A stretch of DNA of 64,000 nt, from NCBI RefSeq assembly GCF_000425825.1, contig NZ_AUEE01000004.1:62001-126000 (forward strand). The letters are read 5' to 3'. Below, piece by piece: positions 8,816-17,661 of the stretch; positions within the stretch are counted from its first letter, which is position 1; each line of letters opens with the position of its first letter. The notes beneath the pieces are model-generated. The model was not told where the DNA came from, did no database searches, and saw nothing but the letters and a program-made list of their open reading frames with translations. Source of the DNA: Jeotgalicoccus marinus DSM 19772 (GTDB taxonomy: Bacteria > Bacillota > Bacilli > Staphylococcales > Salinicoccaceae). A program made the translations under genes and the position numbers.

Positions 8816-10089
8816 ACTTCCACCCCACAAGATTCTGCGATAACTTCCACTAAGTGCTTGACTTCTATTACGTCACTTAAACCTTCTCTTTCAACGCCTA
8901 ACTGCATCTGTATATGACAGCCAGGGTTTGAAGTAATAATCAAATTAGGTTCTGTTGCTCTGACATTTTTCATTTTCATATCTAATATTTTCATCGATTC
9001 ATTATAATGAACAATATTGTAAATACCGCCTGAACCACAACATAATGACCGTTGTGGCATAGGTAAATATGTTAGTCCAGGAATTTTCTCTATCAGTTTG
9101 TCAGGTTCATTAAATACTTTTTGTACATTTTCTAAATGGCAAGATGGTTGATACACTGCATTCTTATTAATTGGGTTGATAAATTCTAAATTCAAAAATG
9201 AGAGAATCTGAGATATGTCTCTTACCTTATTAGTAAATGCTAAAGCTCGATTATGCCAGTCTGTACCAGACTTAAATAGTTTATGGTACTCTTTTAAAGT
9301 CGCTCCACACCCACCAATTGTATTGACTATATAATCAAAATCATACTTCTCAAAAGCCTCAATGTTTTTCTTTGCAAGCTCTATAGTGTCTTTTGACTCA
9401 CCTGCATGATGTTGAAGTGCCCCACAACATGTTTGGTTAGGGATGTTAGTGACTTGAACATAATTTTTTTGCATTATTTTTATGGCAAGATCATTAATTC
9501 GTGCAAAAAATGAATCCATTATACATCCTTGGAAGAATCCAACCGATACATTGTTTCGTCTAAAAGGATTAATATTACGGTTGATTCGTCGACTCAATAT
9601 CACGTCAGGCATTGCTTTATTTAACTCATTAAATTTTTGAACTGGTTTTAATAAGTTATAATTTTTAGTTAAGCGCTTGACTCCAGAAATTTGATACATA
9701 TACAAACCTTTGTTAATCAATCTCAACACATTTTTATTTTTTAAAGCGATTTTAAATGCCAGTGTTCGATTCGTTTTTTCTATCACGCTCTGTTTTTTAT
9801 TTTCCTTTAAAACCTCAACAGCCGACATCAAAATGTCACCGTACCTAACATTGGTTGGACAAACTGTTTCACACGCCCGGCACCCTAAACAAAGATCTAT
9901 ACCTTCTTGCATATCCCCAATTGTAATTTTACCTTCTGCTGCCATCTTAACGAGATTTATTCTACCTCTTGGAGAGTGCTTTTCTTTTTCAAAAGCTATA
10001 TATGTCGGACATGCTGGTAAACAGTATCCACACTGCACACAATCGAAAGTCGCTTCATAATCCAATTTTTTCATAAGTTCATTAGTCAT
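8812..10089 (-). CDS. glcF: Glycolate oxidase iron-sulfur subunit GlcF-type
   Basis: 425 residues. Two ferredoxin-type 4Fe-4S motifs at the N-terminus (CVQCGYCLPACP and CLGCRACETVCP), followed by two CCG domains (TCCGALQHH and SCHLEN...CCGSGGIYN) that bind further clusters or flavin-linked electron carriers. It relays electrons from GlcD to the respiratory chain at the inner membrane face. Starts 8 bp inside glcD, so coupled translation is likely; no strong ribosome site of its own. Confidence 0.92.
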   Translation of the reverse strand: MTNELMKKLDYEATFDCVQCGYCLPACPTYIAFEKEKHSPRGRINLVKMAAEGKITIGDMQEGIDLCLGCRACETVCPTNVRYGDILMSAVEVLKENKKQSVIEKTNRTLAFKIALKNKNVLRLINKGLYMYQISGVKRLTKNYNLLKPVQKFNELNKAMPDVILSRRINRNINPFRRNNVSVGFFQGCIMDSFFARINDLAIKIMQKNYVQVTNIPNQTCCGALQHHAGESKDTIELAKKNIEAFEKYDFDYIVNTIGGCGATLKEYHKLFKSGTDWHNRALAFTNKVRDISQILSFLNLEFINPINKNAVYQPSCHLENVQKVFNEPDKLIEKIPGLTYLPMPQRSLCCGSGGIYNIVHYNESMKILDMKMKNVRATEPNLIITSNPGCHIQMQLGVEREGLSDVIEVKHLVEVIAESCGVEV

Positions 10090-11488
10090 TTCGCAACACT
10101 AACCTTTTTTCTCCGTCTTGGGGAAATATTTTTCCTGGATTCAATATATTCTTTGGATCCATTGCTTTTTTAATCGCTTTTTGTAATTCTAATCCATCTT
10201 GGCCCACTTCTCTTTCGAAAAATGCGCGTTTCATCGTTCCAATTCCATGTTCGCCAGATAATGTACCACCAAGTTCAATAGCATAATCAAAGATTTCTTC
10301 AATTGCATCTTCGACCCTACTTACTTCTGACTGGTCCCTCATATTTGTATTAATAGATGGGTGCAAATTACCATCACCCGCGTGACCGAACACGACAATA
10401 TCTAATTCATATTTATTTTTTAATTCATTAATTTTTTTAAACATGTCAGGTATTTTGCTCAATGGGACTGTAGCATCTTCTGAAATTTTGGTATAGCCAC
10501 TTGTCACAATAGCGGGTGATACAAGCTTTCTTACTCGCCACAAATTTTCTTCATCTTCTTTACTTTCTGCAATTCTAATATCATTAACCCCAATACTTTC
10601 CAATGCTTCTTTAATAACATTGAGTTCTTTCGGTAATACATCCTCGTCACCATCAACTTCTATTAAGATAATAGCTGCCGCATTTCTTGGGAGATTGAGC
10701 TTAGCATAGTCTTCAACCTTATTTATTGAATTTTGATCCAGAATTTCCATTTTCGATGGTCGAACACCGGAGGTTAATATTTTTGAAATCGATTGACCTG
10801 CAGTATATAAATCATCAAAAATTGCCATTGCGGTTAAGGTATCTTGTGGTTTAGGAATTAATCTTAAAGTCGCTTCTGTAATTATACCCAGCGTTCCCTC
10901 TGAACCAATTAATAACTTTGTTAGATCATAGCCTGTAACGTTTTTAACTGTATTACCGCCAGTTCTAATCACTTTACCTTTTGCCGTAACAACTTCTAAA
11001 CCAATTACATAGTCTTTTGTCACTCCGTACTTTACTCCTCTAGGACCTCCCGCATTTTCTGCGAGATTACCACCAATTGTACAAATTTTAGATGATGACG
11101 GATCAGGTGCATACATCAAATTATGTGACTCAGCGAGTTTATGAATATCCTCAGTCTTTACACCAGGACTTACTTTTATCAGTAAATCATCTGGGTATAT
11201 CTCTAGCTTTTGAGTCCATTGAGAGAAGTCGAGCACAATCCCTCCATGTACTGGTAATGGTCCACCAGACAGGCTTGTTGCTGCTCCTCTAGGATATATT
11301 GGGACTTCGTATTCATCTGCCAAAATCACTGTTTCTTTAACTTCTTCTGTACTTAACACTTGTACCACAGCCTCTGGTATATACTGTCCAAAAGAGCCAT
11401 CATATCCATACGAAATTCTATCGTCTATTTCAAGCAATAATCTCTCAGCAAATATCAAATTTAGTTTTTTAATTACCTTTTCCTTCAT
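10082..11488 (-). CDS. glcD: FAD-linked 2-hydroxyacid oxidase GlcD-type
   Basis: A 468-residue flavoprotein of the VAO family oxidising glycolate, D-lactate or another D-2-hydroxyacid. Seen: FAD-binding region with PRGAATSLSGGPLP and CTIGGNLAENAGGPRGVKYG, then the C-terminal FAD-linked oxidase domain with VFGHAGDGNLHPS and GGTLSGEHGIG. ATG 11488 is chosen since AGGTGA lies upstream at good spacing; a TTG one codon earlier is in frame. No glcE is present, as usual in Firmicutes. With LhgO beside it, D-2-hydroxyglutarate is a plausible substrate. Confidence 0.92.
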   Translation of the reverse strand: MKEKVIKKLNLIFAERLLLEIDDRISYGYDGSFGQYIPEAVVQVLSTEEVKETVILADEYEVPIYPRGAATSLSGGPLPVHGGIVLDFSQWTQKLEIYPDDLLIKVSPGVKTEDIHKLAESHNLMYAPDPSSSKICTIGGNLAENAGGPRGVKYGVTKDYVIGLEVVTAKGKVIRTGGNTVKNVTGYDLTKLLIGSEGTLGIITEATLRLIPKPQDTLTAMAIFDDLYTAGQSISKILTSGVRPSKMEILDQNSINKVEDYAKLNLPRNAAAIILIEVDGDEDVLPKELNVIKEALESIGVNDIRIAESKEDEENLWRVRKLVSPAIVTSGYTKISEDATVPLSKIPDMFKKINELKNKYELDIVVFGHAGDGNLHPSINTNMRDQSEVSRVEDAIEEIFDYAIELGGTLSGEHGIGTMKRAFFEREVGQDGLELQKAIKKAMDPKNILNPGKIFPQDGEKRLVLRND

Positions 11489-11498
11489 CAAACGTCAC

Positions 11499-12200
11499 CT
11501 ATATTCTGTCATCTCCAAGCTTTCTCCTCATATTAAATAAGTGTGTTTCCATATATTTTGCAGCTTGTTCAGGAGATTGGTTTTTTATGGCTTCATAAAT
11601 CAATTCATGCTCTTCATATACACTTTCTCTCTTCTCAGGTTTCCCAATGTTCAATTTCAACGAGAATTCCAATGCATCTCTATGAACTGTTTGAAGATTA
11701 TTGAACGTCTGTATCATGTACTCATTCTTTGTTGAAATGACGATTGCCTTGTGAAAGTCGTAGTCCGCTTCCATTCCAATCACATGCTGATTAGTGGTTA
11801 TTTTCTTAAAATGTTTAAGTGCAGCAGCAATTTCCTTCAAATCTTCTTCCGTCCTTCTTAATGCAGAAAGAGGTGCGGACTGAACTTCTAAAACTGTTCT
11901 CATCTCTAGTAAATCGAGTAATTCTTTCTTGTTAAAACTCTCATAAGTATAGGCTTTAACTTGATCAGCAACAGAAGTGGTTTTAACGTAGCTACCTCTC
12001 CCCTGGCTCGACTCTACATAACCCATAGATACTAATCGACTCAAAGCTTCCCTTACTGGTACACGACTTACCTTGTAAAATTTTGAGAGTTCATTTTCAG
12101 AAGGTAGCTTTTCACCGACTTCATATTCTTTACCTTTTATGCGTTTTTCTAAATCTTTAAATATAATATCCGAAAGTTTTCCCTTTTTAATTAGGTCCAT
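11499..12200 (-). CDS. GntR-family regulator, FadR subfamily
   Basis: 233 residues. Winged-helix N-terminus (GEKLPSENELSKFYKVSRVPVREALSRL) and an FCD ligand domain from about residue 95 with metal-site residues (Asp/His in YDFHKAIV, and HELIYEAIKN, ETHLFNMR). These regulators sense carboxylates such as glycolate or lactate. The gene sits inside the operon between the TAXI permease (14-bp overlap) and glcD, so it probably autoregulates the operon through the TTGTATTACAA palindrome at 15188. Confidence 0.92.
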   Translation of the reverse strand: MDLIKKGKLSDIIFKDLEKRIKGKEYEVGEKLPSENELSKFYKVSRVPVREALSRLVSMGYVESSQGRGSYVKTTSVADQVKAYTYESFNKKELLDLLEMRTVLEVQSAPLSALRRTEEDLKEIAAALKHFKKITTNQHVIGMEADYDFHKAIVISTKNEYMIQTFNNLQTVHRDALEFSLKLNIGKPEKRESVYEEHELIYEAIKNQSPEQAAKYMETHLFNMRRKLGDDRI

Positions 12201-14136
12201 TACTCGCTTCCACCTTTTTTCTACTTCTCATAAAGTGAATGATCATCACGACAACAAATATGACAATCCCTATTAAATCCAGCATCTGATCTGTTGTTAT
12301 TAAAAGGAAAGCGACAAGTATCATCAATACCTGCTCAATTATATTTAGGTTAGTTCTGATAAATTTCCCTAACCCAACAGCTAATGCATAAACCCCTATT
12401 ATTGCAGTTACCAAGACACCAAGAAGTCTTAGGTATTCAATAGGTCCTTCTGAAGTATCTAATAGTATAATCGGATCATAAGCAATAATGAACGGTATGA
12501 TAAAGCCTGGTAATGCTAGTCTTAGCGCTGTCCACGATGTTTTCATTGGATCAGCATTAGCAATACCTGCTCCAGTATATGCTGCAAGAGCAACCGGTGG
12601 TGTGACATTCGACATTGCTCCAAAGTAGAACACAAAGAAGTGTGCAGCCAATGGCGTTACACCTGCTTGAACAAGAGCTGGCGCTGCAGTTACAGCAACA
12701 ACTATATACAATGCTGTAGATGGTAACCCAAAGCTAAGAAGGATACATGTGGCCATTACCATGATTAGAATTAAGAATAAGTTACCTCCAGCAATGTCGA
12801 TAACATTGTAAGCTAACATTGAACCGACGCCACTCATTGATACGACTGCGATAATAATACCGACTGATGCACAGGCAATGGCAACTTGAACAGATCCTCT
12901 CGCACCATCACTTAATGCCTCAAAGAATTTTCTTACATTCACTCGATTGTTTTTATCTTTCGTTAAATATGAAGTGACTATTGCCGTAATAATACCTGCA
13001 AATCCTGCCATTATCGCTGTTCTCCCTGTTAATAACACAGCGAAAACAACGACGATCGGAATCAATAAGGCACCTCTTTCTAAAAGCACCTTCTTAATCT
13101 CAGGAATATTTTCCTTACTAATACCTTTTAGCCCATGTTTTTTCGCTTCAGCATCTACTGCAAAGATTAATGCTAAGTAATAAAGTAAGGCAGGTATGAT
13201 TCCAGCGATAACGACAACAGTGTAAGGTACACCAAGAAAACCTGCCATTATAAACGCTGCAGCTCCCATGATTGGAGGCATAATCATACCACCAGTAGAA
13301 GCAGCGGCCTCGACACCGGCTGCAAATTTAGGTTTTAAACCTATACTTTTCATTAAAGGAATTGTAAAAGCACCTGTTGTTGCAACGTTTGCAACAGCAC
13401 TACCGTTTAGTGTCCCTGTTAGTGCACTTGTAATTACTGCAACTTGAGCTGGCCCACCTCGGCGCTGCCCAGCTATTGCAAGCGCTAAGTCATTGAATAG
13501 TTTACTCGCACCACTTGCGCTTAGGAACGAACCAAACAAGATAAAAAGTACGATATAAGTAGATGCAATTGATAACGTACTTCCGAAAATACCATTAGAT
13601 GTCATGTAGATTCTGTACAATAAACGTTCTATGCTAAATCCAGAATGTGCAAAATCAATAGGAAAATATGCACCGTAAACTGCGTAAATCATTGCGAGAA
13701 CACTAATAATTGGAATAAACCAACCAATTGACCTTCTTGTAATTTCAAATAATACTAAAATACATAGGATTGCAAAAATGTAATCTAAATTGTTTGCCTG
13801 TGACATACGTTCCACATGTAAATTTGTATAGGTTACAGTAATGTATCCTATAGAAATAATACCTAAGCCAGCTAAAGCTAAGTCAAAATAGGAAAATTTT
13901 TGACCTGGTTTCTTTTTATTTCTTGGATATATAAAGAATCCAAGTACAACAATCAGTATCAAGAATATCGTATTTCTATAAAATTCTTGAATATTCAAGT
14001 AGCTTGATGTGAGAAGGACAAAAATTGCCAAAACAATACCAATAATAGCTGCGGCTTTAGATGGCCAACCCTCAAGTCTTTGCTTACGATATTCGTCAGG
14101 AGACACTTCAATAACTTCATCTTCATTCTTATTCAT
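12187..14136 (-). CDS. TAXI-family TRAP transporter fused permease (DctQM fusion)
   Basis: A 649-residue membrane protein with roughly 16-18 membrane segments: an N-terminal DctQ-like part and a DctM-like part with GTLNGSAVANVATTGAFTIP, GGMIMPPIMGAAAFIMA and FGLPSTALYIVV. Fused QM permeases pair with TAXI receptors, and here the receptor gene precedes it with an 8-bp overlap. Imports an organic acid or amino acid, presumably the hydroxyacid used by GlcDF and LhgO. Confidence 0.94.
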   Translation of the reverse strand: MNKNEDEVIEVSPDEYRKQRLEGWPSKAAAIIGIVLAIFVLLTSSYLNIQEFYRNTIFLILIVVLGFFIYPRNKKKPGQKFSYFDLALAGLGIISIGYITVTYTNLHVERMSQANNLDYIFAILCILVLFEITRRSIGWFIPIISVLAMIYAVYGAYFPIDFAHSGFSIERLLYRIYMTSNGIFGSTLSIASTYIVLFILFGSFLSASGASKLFNDLALAIAGQRRGGPAQVAVITSALTGTLNGSAVANVATTGAFTIPLMKSIGLKPKFAAGVEAAASTGGMIMPPIMGAAAFIMAGFLGVPYTVVVIAGIIPALLYYLALIFAVDAEAKKHGLKGISKENIPEIKKVLLERGALLIPIVVVFAVLLTGRTAIMAGFAGIITAIVTSYLTKDKNNRVNVRKFFEALSDGARGSVQVAIACASVGIIIAVVSMSGVGSMLAYNVIDIAGGNLFLILIMVMATCILLSFGLPSTALYIVVAVTAAPALVQAGVTPLAAHFFVFYFGAMSNVTPPVALAAYTGAGIANADPMKTSWTALRLALPGFIIPFIIAYDPIILLDTSEGPIEYLRLLGVLVTAIIGVYALAVGLGKFIRTNLNIIEQVLMILVAFLLITTDQMLDLIGIVIFVVVMIIHFMRSRKKVEASNGPN

Positions 14137-15148
14137 CTGAACCAGCTCCTTCCTCTAATTCCGCAGGTCTTAAATGGTCCGGAATATCAAGTCCTTGTTC
14201 TTCAAAATATCGATAAGCTCCTTCATGTAGTGGTGTGTTTAGTCCATCTAGCGCTGTTTCCACTTTCATTTCTCGAGCAGAGTTGTGTACGCCAATCATA
14301 AACTCCTGATTTTCATACAAAATTTTAGTCAAATCATATACAAAATCAGCATCCATATCCGGTGTCGCCACAAGAACGTTTGGTTGAGCAATCGTTTGTA
14401 TATCCTCTTCTTGTCTCGGGTATGTTCCCGCTTCTATAGTGTATGGATACCAAGCATTTGCGACTTCATTAATCTGATCTAATTGTTCATCCGTCACTTC
14501 TAAAATACTTGCTTGTAGGTTACTTGCAAACATATCAGTAATTGCGGATACAGGCGTTCCAGCTGGTAAAGATCCACCATTCAAACGACCATCTCTCATA
14601 GAAGAAATTGTATCGTCATAACCAAGGTACTCAGTTCTTATATCTTCTTTAGTCAAACCGATTCCTTCCATCATTGTGACAGTAGACTGTTCTGTCCCAC
14701 TCGCTTGTGGTCCAACAGAAAATGAAGTTCCCTCAATATCAGAGATATCTCCACTTTCCACTTCGCTATTCATAAGTACAAAGTGCTCAACATTTGGCCA
14801 TATCATACCTATCGCTCTCAAGTCTTTATATTCATTACCTTCAAATATTCCAGCCCCCTCATAAGCTTGAGTTGAAATTAAATTTTGAAGAATAGACAAA
14901 TCAGCCTCTCCACTTTTCATTAAATCGATATTCTCAACTGAACCAGCTGACGACTGTCCATTAAATTTAATATTTTGATCACGATAGTGTTCTGTCCAAA
15001 GTTGTCCCATCCCCACTCCAATTGGATAATAAGTACCACCTGTTGATGCTGTTGCAATGTTATATATCTCTTTCTTTTCAAAATTACATCCAGCTAATAC
15101 GCTAAGTGACAAGAGCAAAATCATAATAATCGATAAACCTCTCTTCAT
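14129..15148 (-). CDS. TAXI-family TRAP solute receptor lipoprotein
   Basis: 339 residues with signal peptide and lipobox (LSVLAGCNF). The mature part begins with the TAXI signature IATASTGGTYYPIGVGMGQL, then GSVENIDLMKSGEADLSILQ and VGPQASGTEQSTV. First gene of the operon that runs to lhgO at 7607; its upstream region carries the cre site and palindrome. Binds the ligand at the cell surface and hands it to the fused permease. Confidence 0.94.
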   Translation of the reverse strand: MKRGLSIIMILLLSLSVLAGCNFEKKEIYNIATASTGGTYYPIGVGMGQLWTEHYRDQNIKFNGQSSAGSVENIDLMKSGEADLSILQNLISTQAYEGAGIFEGNEYKDLRAIGMIWPNVEHFVLMNSEVESGDISDIEGTSFSVGPQASGTEQSTVTMMEGIGLTKEDIRTEYLGYDDTISSMRDGRLNGGSLPAGTPVSAITDMFASNLQASILEVTDEQLDQINEVANAWYPYTIEAGTYPRQEEDIQTIAQPNVLVATPDMDADFVYDLTKILYENQEFMIGVHNSAREMKVETALDGLNTPLHEGAYRYFEEQGLDIPDHLRPAELEEGAGSDE

Positions 15149-15172
15149 TTGGTCTATCCCCCCCTAATTAAA

Positions 15173-15186
15173 TGTATACGCTTACA
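15173..15186. promoter_or_regulatory. cre site (CcpA operator) of the hydroxyacid operon
   Basis: TGTATACGCTTACA matches the cre consensus TGWAANCGNTNWCA at all but one fixed position. It lies 25 bp upstream of the TAXI receptor start. The reverse complement of the second site at 48934 differs by one base. Implies repression when preferred sugars are present. Confidence 0.7.
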
Positions 15187-15187
15187 C

Positions 15188-15198
15188 TTGTATTACAA
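15188..15198. promoter_or_regulatory. Palindromic operator for the FadR-type regulator
   Basis: TTGTATTACAA is a perfect palindrome around a central T, of the TTGTA-N-TACAA form bound by FadR-subfamily regulators. It is next to the cre site, 40 bp upstream of the first gene of the operon that encodes such a regulator. Assignment is by position. Confidence 0.5.
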
Positions 15199-15300
15199 TA
15201 TGACAACCTTACAATATAAACATGTCTAAATCAAGTCTATTTTCTGATAATTTTAATCTTTTTTTGTCGATTCTATTAGTTTTTCATCTTCCACTTTAAA

Positions 15301-15340
15301 ATAAAAAATGACTCGGACTAGTATACTTTGTCCGAGTCAT
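15301..15340 (-). terminator. Terminator of the metalloprotease gene
   Basis: ATGACTCGGAC (15308-15318) pairs with GTCCGAGTCAT (15330-15340); on the - strand the stem is followed by TTTTTTAT. Confidence 0.9.
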
Positions 15341-15351
15341 CTCTTCTATTT

Positions 15352-16707
15352 TTATTTTCGCTTACGGTATATCATCCAGCCAATAAATGCTGCAACAATC
15401 ACTAAGAGTCCAACACCAACCATAGTTAAAGTTGACATCAGTGCTTCTCTTTCTGCTAAGGCTTCAGCTTCTTCTCTCTCTTTAGCTTCTAAGGCAGCCT
15501 GTTCTTCTGCTTTTCTCTGTTCTTCTGCCTGCCTTTCTTCTTCTTCACGTTGTTTTTCTTCTTCAATTTGACGCTTGATTTCCTCATCTTCTTCCCAAGC
15601 TTCTTGTAAGCTTGCATTCAATGAATCTACGCCACCTTGAGTAATTTCATTGCCCCCAGAAGTATATTCATCATTGTTTACATCTGCAATATAAGTATTC
15701 GCATTTTGCAGGGCTCTTGTTAATGATTTGCCCATTTCTTCATCTTCATAGGCAGACTCAACTTCTGAGATTGTAGCTTCAAGTTCTTCAATATCTACAT
15801 CAGGTGGATCCTGTACACTGCCTGTCAGTGCCGACCGTGTGTATGAAGTATACATGGCCTTACCTTCTGAATCTTTAGCAATGACTTTAAAATCATATGT
15901 TGTGTCTGTATCTAGTCCTTCTATTCTGTAGTTTGGACCTGTCGTTGTACCGACAGATTCATCATTTCTAAACACTTCATATTCAACTGCGTCTTCATGA
16001 GGATCCCAGTGCATCGTAACAGTATTACCTGTCACTTCCCCAACTGATAAAATGCTATGTGCAAATTTATCGAAGAAAGCGAGTGTTCTTGGTGCTTTTG
16101 AAGCCAATTCACTACGACTTTCATCATTTAGATAATACATAGCAAAGGCTTCTGCAAAGTACTCATCTACATTATTGTAGTAATCTCTTTGTGAATTATC
16201 ACCAAACAGACTATCGAGCTCAGCGTTCTGAACTGCACGAAATTCTTCCGTTTCACTCACTTGAACCCCGACTGTAAATGAGTCAACAACATGGCCATAC
16301 TCGTGAAGCTCAAGGTTAATGGCAGAATGCCCTTTACCTGGATCACTATAACCAATTCGTGCGATAGATTCATACGCTCCAGCACCGGGAATCGAATCCC
16401 ATGAGTTAGTATGTCCTCTAGGGACGCTCCCCTTTAAGTATTCAAATTCTGGTTGTTCAGTAATCGGTGTATCTGCCAATATAAATGTTGCACCATGATT
16501 ATTCGTTTCATATAAAATTCGATTCTCTACATGATTCATACGACTGATCATCTGCCACGCTTCTTGATTCGCCTCTTCAGATGAAGTCCGAATATCAACC
16601 ATGTTCAATAAGTATGGATTAATTTCTTCTTGCGCTTTAACAAGCGGTGTGATCATCAATAGCATTGCAATAATAATTAAGCTCGCTCTTCTAGTTGCCC
16701 TAATCAT
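15352..16707 (-). CDS. Membrane-anchored lethal-factor-like (ATLF) metalloprotease with FN3 domain
   Basis: 451 residues. Signal peptide (about 1-25), then a protease domain with zinc motif HEYGH at 135-139 and the downstream Glu helix DEYFAEAFAMYY at 181-192, the layout of anthrax-lethal-factor/Pro-Pro-endopeptidase metalloproteases. Next a fibronectin type III domain (about 224-300), a Glu/Arg/Ala-rich coiled coil (about 375-420), one membrane helix and a KRK tail. So it is exported and held by its C-terminus, catalytic part outside. ATG 16707 follows GGAGTGG. It stands alone with its own terminator; the YciI gene is 20 bp upstream. Substrate unknown; possibly a Pro-rich surface protein, by family analogy. 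Confidence 0.82.
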   Translation of the reverse strand: MIRATRRASLIIIAMLLMITPLVKAQEEINPYLLNMVDIRTSSEEANQEAWQMISRMNHVENRILYETNNHGATFILADTPITEQPEFEYLKGSVPRGHTNSWDSIPGAGAYESIARIGYSDPGKGHSAINLELHEYGHVVDSFTVGVQVSETEEFRAVQNAELDSLFGDNSQRDYYNNVDEYFAEAFAMYYLNDESRSELASKAPRTLAFFDKFAHSILSVGEVTGNTVTMHWDPHEDAVEYEVFRNDESVGTTTGPNYRIEGLDTDTTYDFKVIAKDSEGKAMYTSYTRSALTGSVQDPPDVDIEELEATISEVESAYEDEEMGKSLTRALQNANTYIADVNNDEYTSGGNEITQGGVDSLNASLQEAWEEDEEIKRQIEEEKQREEEERQAEEQRKAEEQAALEAKEREEAEALAEREALMSTLTMVGVGLLVIVAAFIGWMIYRKRK

Positions 16708-16726
16708 CTTTTACCACTCCGAACAT

Positions 16727-16999
16727 CTAAAACTCGTAGTTACTTTCCATATCCCATTCACGTATCTCGTAATTTCTTGCACCTAATTTAATGTAAGGAT
16801 CCTCGTTGACGAGTGATTCAATTTTACTTTCATCTTCTCCCCTATATATCACGAGCCCTCCGGAGCCATCAGTAAAGCGCCCGTTCATTAAGATATTACC
16901 TGCATTTCTATGTGTTTCTAAAAAAGCCAGGTGTTCTGGTCGATGTTGTTTGGATAATGCTTCACTTTTCATCGATAAAAAAACGGCAAAATATTTCAT
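16727..16999 (-). CDS. YciI-like protein
   Basis: 90 residues of the dimeric ferredoxin-like YCII fold: HRPEHLAFLETHRNAGNILMNGRFTDGSGGLVIYR holds the conserved His and Asp that form the putative active site. Function of the family is largely unknown; a role in breaking down small or chlorinated aromatics is documented for some members. Separated from the upstream DsbA-like gene by a terminator. Confidence 0.85.
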   Translation of the reverse strand: MKYFAVFLSMKSEALSKQHRPEHLAFLETHRNAGNILMNGRFTDGSGGLVIYRGEDESKIESLVNEDPYIKLGARNYEIREWDMESNYEF

Positions 17000-17034
17000 A
17001 TCTATCTCTCCTTACAGGTACTATACACTAAAAT

Positions 17035-17063
17035 AAAATAGACTTGAAACACAAGCCTATTTT
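17035..17063 (-). terminator. Terminator of the DsbA-like gene
   Basis: AAAATAGGCTTG and CAAGTCTATTTT (as read on the - strand) pair with one G-U and end in a T-rich tail. The stop codon of the 17057 gene is inside the stem. Confidence 0.7.
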
Positions 17064-17587
17064 AAAGGTTCTATTTTATTTTTAAATAGCTCAGCTACTT
17101 CATCTTTAGACAGTTCTTTTGGCTTGTAATCTACCTGTTCGCCATTAATAAACACAGTTGGCACAATTCTTAATCCACGTTCATTGAAGTCTTTAAGTAC
17201 TTCCTCACCACGGTCATACTGTGCTTTTAATTCTGGTAAGCCCAGGTCATTTTCACACTTATTAATCGTATCCTTAAAGCTATCCGACCATGAATCTTGT
17301 GTCATGAATAGTTCTTTCATTGTATTATACCCTTCGATTGGATCATCATGGTCCACATAATTATTGGCAACAGTACCACGCAATAATTTTGATTTTGTTC
17401 TGTCCACATGTTTAAGAACAAGTTTGATATAACCATCATCTGCATAAGGTTTTAATACCTCATCAATAACTTCAAAGAATGTTTGGCAATAAGGGCACCC
17501 TAGATTCACAAAAGCTTCAACTTCAACTTTGGCATGGTCTAAGCCCACCGTTAAATATTCAATATCCGCACTATATCTATTTTTCAT
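17057..17587 (-). CDS. DsbA-like thioredoxin-fold oxidoreductase, cytoplasmic
   Basis: 176 residues. A CPYC active site near residue 31 (NLGCPYCQTFF) and the cis-proline motif IVPTVFINGEQV near the C-terminus frame an inserted helical domain, as in DsbA-type (thioredoxin_4) proteins. No signal peptide or lipobox, so it works inside the cell, like the staphylococcal homologues. Substrates unknown. Confidence 0.85.
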   Translation of the reverse strand: MKNRYSADIEYLTVGLDHAKVEVEAFVNLGCPYCQTFFEVIDEVLKPYADDGYIKLVLKHVDRTKSKLLRGTVANNYVDHDDPIEGYNTMKELFMTQDSWSDSFKDTINKCENDLGLPELKAQYDRGEEVLKDFNERGLRIVPTVFINGEQVDYKPKELSKDEVAELFKNKIEPLK

Positions 17588-17661
17588 ATAAATCCTCCTA
17601 GAAAAATTACTTATTTATACATACCCTATTGTGACCCATCACAACCTAATAAATTCTAAAC

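Noticed and set aside
15308..15571. + strand frame opposite the metalloprotease C-terminus.
   Set aside because: Ser/Ala-rich shadow of the Glu/Ala coiled coil; no ribosome site.
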